Assembly: GCA_034675505.1 (NCBI GenBank)
Contig: JAUCDD010000018.1
Location: 124,001-188,000 of the forward strand
Origin: Melaminivora sp034675505
GTDB lineage: Bacteria > Pseudomonadota > Gammaproteobacteria > Burkholderiales > Burkholderiaceae_C
Direction of reading: 5' to 3'
Length of the DNA: 64,000 nucleotides
The notes under the pieces were generated by a model. That model did not search any database, had not been told where the DNA came from, and worked only from the letters and a program-made list of their open reading frames with translations. Shown here piece by piece: positions 63,449 through 64,000 of this stretch. The translations under genes and the position numbers were made by a program. Position 1 is the stretch's first letter; every line of letters begins with the position of its first letter.

Positions 63449-64000
63449 GCAGCGCTCCGCAGACGGTGTGTTCCTGCCGGACGTGCCGGCGCAGGGCCTC
63501 GATGGCGTCCATGCCCACCTCGCGCCGCTGGCGGCCATACCGGTGCGGCACGCCCTGGGCGCTGACGAAGGCGGCGGTGTAGGTCTTGTCGCGCTCCAGG
63601 GCCCGGCCTTCGACGAAGAATTCCTGGATGCGCAGCCCTGCCGGGTTCTCGATCTTGAAATAGATGTTCACGCCCCGGCAGCGCTTCACGAAGCCGCCCA
63701 TCTGCTGGTACGGGTCGGCCGAGAAGGTCTTCTCCAGGTTCTCCTCCATCATGTCCCACAGCTCGGCGCCGCTCAGCTGCACGACTTCCACCGGGGGGTT
63801 GGTGGGAATGATGTTCCACAGGTCGTTCATGGTCAGCGGGGCGCCGGCCGGTATCGGCGCGCCGTAGCGCCAGCCGTTGGAAAACGCGATCTGCGTGCCT
63901 GCCGCCTGGGCGATGGCGTCCAGCAGCACGTTGTCCATGCTCGCCTCCAGCGTGGTGTAGCGGTTCAGGTCGCTGGCCGTGCGGCCGACCACTTCGTCCA
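63426..64000 (-). CDS. 5'-nucleotidase-like protein (C-terminal part, cut by window edge)
   Basis: The visible 190 residues match the C-terminal domain of bifunctional UDP-sugar hydrolase/5'-nucleotidases: NVLLDAIAQAAGTQIAFSNG, LWNIIPTNPPVEVVQLSGAE and MGGFVKRCRGVNIYFKIENP. The metal-binding N-terminal half and the start lie beyond 64000. The related SoxB family shares this domain but usually differs in these segments. It overlaps the start of the GNAT/FemAB-like gene. Confidence 0.78.
   Translation of the reverse strand, partial: DEVVGRTASDLNRYTTLEASMDNVLLDAIAQAAGTQIAFSNGWRYGAPIPAGAPLTMNDLWNIIPTNPPVEVVQLSGAELWDMMEENLEKTFSADPYQQMGGFVKRCRGVNIYFKIENPAGLRIQEFFVEGRALERDKTYTAAFVSAQGVPHRYGRQRREVGMDAIEALRRHVRQEHTVCGALRGTVVAV

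Overview
The window is about 64 kb of high-GC DNA (most genes look close to 70% GC) with dense, short-spaced genes. Protein sequences and local gene order look like a member of the Comamonadaceae (Burkholderiales, Betaproteobacteria), near Acidovorax, Alicycliphilus or Melaminivora. That placement rests on gene content and on a scattered TAGCTA-type intergenic repeat; it was not checked by a search. Most of the window is ordinary chromosome: tRNA and rRNA modification, aminoacyl-tRNA synthesis, amino-acid catabolism, molybdenum cofactor synthesis, cell-wall turnover and pyrophosphate metabolism.

Layout. 0-12 kb: tadA fused to a degenerate alpha/beta-hydrolase domain, an LD-carboxypeptidase, a MinD/ParA ATPase beside a diguanylate cyclase, a SulP transporter, a BON lipoprotein, metC, a DUF2189 membrane protein, a TesA-like esterase divergent from an ABC ATPase, rlmB, a sirtuin and an SMR pump. 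12-17 kb: a nitric-oxide-response pair (NnrS plus DUF2249) behind an NsrR-like palindrome, tRNA-Gly(CCC) and alaS. 17-22.7 kb: a second diguanylate cyclase, trmB, gluQ, an FAD oxidoreductase, a LysR regulator and bpt. 22.8-30.7 kb: GH15 glucosidase with two SDRs, an esterase overlapping aat, a stand-alone trpB, a monooxygenase and another SDR. 30.9-40.7 kb: GMC oxidoreductase, aldehyde dehydrogenase divergent from an AraC regulator, a vapC remnant, a ribbon-helix-helix protein with a PHB-depolymerase-type esterase, an ABC exporter and a Fic protein.

40.8-42.9 kb is the clearest accessory island. Four attC-like sites, all in one orientation, flank minus-strand genes whose stop codons lie in or next to the sites. 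No integrase is visible, so this looks like an integrase-less integron cassette array (CALIN). The cassettes carry a zinc-ribbon DUF4145 protein, a HEPN-like protein and a roughly 50-codon ORF without a normal start.

43-48.9 kb holds a valine-degradation cluster (mmsB, MOSC protein, acyl-CoA dehydrogenase, mmsA) with a divergent LysR regulator. 49-64 kb holds a NitT/TauT-type binding protein, mltD, gloB, a methyltransferase, rnhA, a thioredoxin, mobA, moaA, a PilJ-domain sensor, an aldehyde dehydrogenase, hppA divergent from ppa, a CheW-like protein, a FemAB/GNAT-like protein and the 3' part of a 5'-nucleotidase cut by the window edge.

At least ten conserved genes, including alaS, carry small frame breaks, many of them at short homopolymers. 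This pattern suggests residual sequencing error more than real gene decay, so broken genes are listed with their corrected extents.
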